NCBI GenBank assembly: GCA_910586955.1
Contig: CAJUMM010000123.1
Location: forward strand, 1 to 7,162
Length of the DNA stretch: 7,162 nucleotides
Source of the DNA: an uncultured Lachnospiraceae bacterium
GTDB taxonomy: Bacteria > Bacillota > Clostridia > Lachnospirales > Lachnospiraceae
Direction of reading: 5' to 3'
The translations under genes were made by a program, and so were the position numbers. This document shows, piece after piece, positions 6,219 through 7,162 of the stretch (its first letter is position 1; each line of letters begins with the position of its first letter). The notes under the pieces are model-generated. The model was given only the letters and a program-made list of their open reading frames with translations. It made no database searches and was not told the origin of the DNA.

Positions 6219-6229
6219 AGGAGGATTAC
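6219..6229 (+). promoter_or_regulatory. Ribosome binding site of the transporter, complementary to the leader repeats
   Basis: AGGAGG (6219-6224) lies 6 nt before the ATG at 6231 and is a strong site. The overlapping GGATTAC (6223-6229) is perfectly complementary over 7 bp to GTAATCC in both leader copies (6013-6019 and 6121-6127). The same strand forms the first helix of each RNA element, so the two pairings exclude each other. This is a plausible translational switch; it rests on base pairing seen by eye. Confidence 0.55.
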
Positions 6230-6230
6230 A

Positions 6231-7016
6231 ATGAATACACCAGCAGAAATCGCACAAAATTACGTAGGGATCGGAAAGAAAAAGACGGAGCTTCCCGCAG
6301 TCAAAATGTTTGTTCTGGGAATCCTGGCAGGCATGTTTATCGGCTTCGGCGCTATCGGCTATCAGATTGCCACCGCCACCATCGGCGGAGGCCTTGGGAA
6401 ATTTGTGGGAGCCTTTCTCTTCCCCACAGGCCTGGCCCTGGTGCTTCTGGCAGGGAGCGAGCTGTTTACGGGGAACTGCCTGTTAGTCATTCCTCTTCTG
6501 GAAAAGGAGGCAAGCCTTTCCGGGGTTTTGAAAAACTGGCTCTTTGTCTACCTGGGAAATTTTGTGGGAAGTACCCTGCTGGCGTTTCTCCTTGTATTCG
6601 GCCATACGCCCTCCCTGCTGGACGGAGCGCTTCTGGACACCATCATGTCCGTGGCTTCCGCCAAGGTAGCCATCGGCTTCGGGGATGCGGTGTTCCGGGG
6701 AATCCTCTGCAACATCATGGTCTGCCTGGCAGTTTGGATGTCCTTCTCAGCCAAGACATCCGGGGGCAAGATTGCCGCCCTCTACCTTCCTATCGTGGTG
6801 TTTGTGCTGGGCGGCTTCGAGCATAGCGTAGCCAACATGTACTATATTATGGCAGGCATCTTCTCCAACGGCGTCTACAGCGTGGGAGCGGAGGCAGTCA
6901 ATATAGGAAATATGCTGGGAATCAACCTGCTCCCCGTAACCATCGGAAATATCATCGGCGGCGCGTCGGTCGGTATCGCATACTGGTTCCTGTATCTGAA
7001 AAAAGCATCCAAGTAG
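6231..7016 (+). CDS. Formate/nitrite transporter family (FNT) channel
   Basis: The protein has 261 residues with about six transmembrane segments and the family's internal repeat. The first broken helix has AGSELFTGN (74-82), where T80 matches the gating-loop threonine of E. coli FocA (T91). The second has GFEHSVANM (195-203), with H198 matching the central pore histidine (H209). K145 in SAKVAIGFGDA matches FocA K156, and LLPVTIGNIIGG (233-244) is the conserved last-helix motif. FNT proteins are homopentamers that pass formate, nitrite, hydrosulfide or related monovalent anions across the cytoplasmic membrane. Which one cannot be read here; formate is likely in a fermenter using pyruvate formate-lyase, but no such gene lies in the window. 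The start is fixed by AGGAGG at 6 nt. The gene stands alone, between its own leader and a strong terminator. No gene symbol is given because focA, nirC and hydrosulfide types cannot be separated by eye. Confidence 0.93.
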   Translation: MNTPAEIAQNYVGIGKKKTELPAVKMFVLGILAGMFIGFGAIGYQIATATIGGGLGKFVGAFLFPTGLALVLLAGSELFTGNCLLVIPLLEKEASLSGVLKNWLFVYLGNFVGSTLLAFLLVFGHTPSLLDGALLDTIMSVASAKVAIGFGDAVFRGILCNIMVCLAVWMSFSAKTSGGKIAALYLPIVVFVLGGFEHSVANMYYIMAGIFSNGVYSVGAEAVNIGNMLGINLLPVTIGNIIGGASVGIAYWFLYLKKASK

Positions 7017-7037
7017 AGTTAAAAAACCAGCTTGACG

Positions 7038-7080
7038 AAGGCACTTCTATGGCATATGATGGTCATAGAGGTGCTTTTTT
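7038..7080 (+). terminator. Intrinsic terminator of the transporter gene
   Basis: The arms 7038-7051 and 7064-7077 form a 14-bp stem with two G-U pairs and a 12-nt loop, running into six T (7075-7080). It lies 21 nt after the transporter stop codon. It is a strong rho-independent terminator for the plus strand. Confidence 0.9.
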
Positions 7081-7111
7081 GGTAAAAAAATCCCAAAACA
7101 GCGGAATCCGG

Positions 7112-7162
7112 ATGGATTTCATGATGGATACTTCCGACGAATCCCTCTACTGCCTGGAGGCC
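7112..7162 (+). CDS. Possible start of a gene cut by the right edge
   Basis: A frame beginning at ATG 7112 is open to the window edge and reads MDFMMDTSDESLYCLEA. It could also begin at TTG 7079 in the same frame. There is no clear ribosome binding site before 7112; AGAGGTG before 7079 lies inside the terminator stem. The peptide is too short to identify. It is either a partial gene or a chance open frame. Confidence 0.2.
   Translation, partial: MDFMMDTSDESLYCLEA

Noticed and set aside
7097..7111. Possible third copy of the leader RNA (AACAGCGGAATCCGG)
   Set aside because: It resembles only the first block of the repeat; the ACAGACGC and later conserved blocks are absent in the remaining 50 bp.

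Overview
The window looks like chromosome of an anaerobic, spore-forming Clostridia, most likely a Lachnospiraceae member. The reasons are the coding style (moderate GC, GC-rich third positions), strong AGGAGG-type ribosome binding sites, and the gene types: a giant fused 2-hydroxyacyl-CoA dehydratase activase-like protein, a LysM mini-protein and a formate/nitrite transporter. The assignment to a family is inference from gene types and sequence texture only.

Layout. Positions 1-310 hold no intact gene: a GC-rich edge segment of unknown nature (1-100), an AT-richer stretch with a start-less, antitoxin-like C-terminal remnant (124-246), and a hairpin (279-303) that probably ends the large minus-strand gene. 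Positions 311-4567 (minus) encode a 1418-residue protein with two tandem BadF/HgdC-type ATPase domains, a cysteine cluster, a DUF2229 region and HgdB/BcrC-like C-terminal parts. A 230-bp divergent intergenic region carries its sigma-A-like promoter on the minus strand and, on the plus strand, a possible mother-cell-type promoter for a 65-residue LysM protein (4799-4996). A textbook promoter (TTGACA, 17 bp, TATAAT) overlaps the end of the LysM gene and drives a rhomboid-like membrane protein with a C-terminal zinc-finger-like tail (5054-5935). The 295-bp gap after it is a leader with two tandem copies of a structured RNA-like element. It is followed closely by an FNT-family transporter (6231-7016) and a strong intrinsic terminator (7038-7080). 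The last 80 bp may contain the start of another gene.

Most interesting region. The leader at 6007-6212 holds two ~98-nt copies (period 108) of one motif. Both can form the same pseudoknot-like arrangement, and its long-range helix shows two compensatory base-pair changes between copies. The 5' strand of the first helix (GTAATCC) is also perfectly complementary to GGATTAC, which overlaps the ribosome binding site of the transporter gene. Together this suggests a tandem riboswitch-like element controlling translation of the transporter. I could not match it to a riboswitch class I know.

The genes do not form an obvious single pathway. The activase-like protein belongs to anaerobic radical (ketyl) dehydratase chemistry, the FNT channel to export or import of formate or a similar small monovalent anion in fermentative metabolism, and the LysM and rhomboid-like proteins to the cell envelope or spore.
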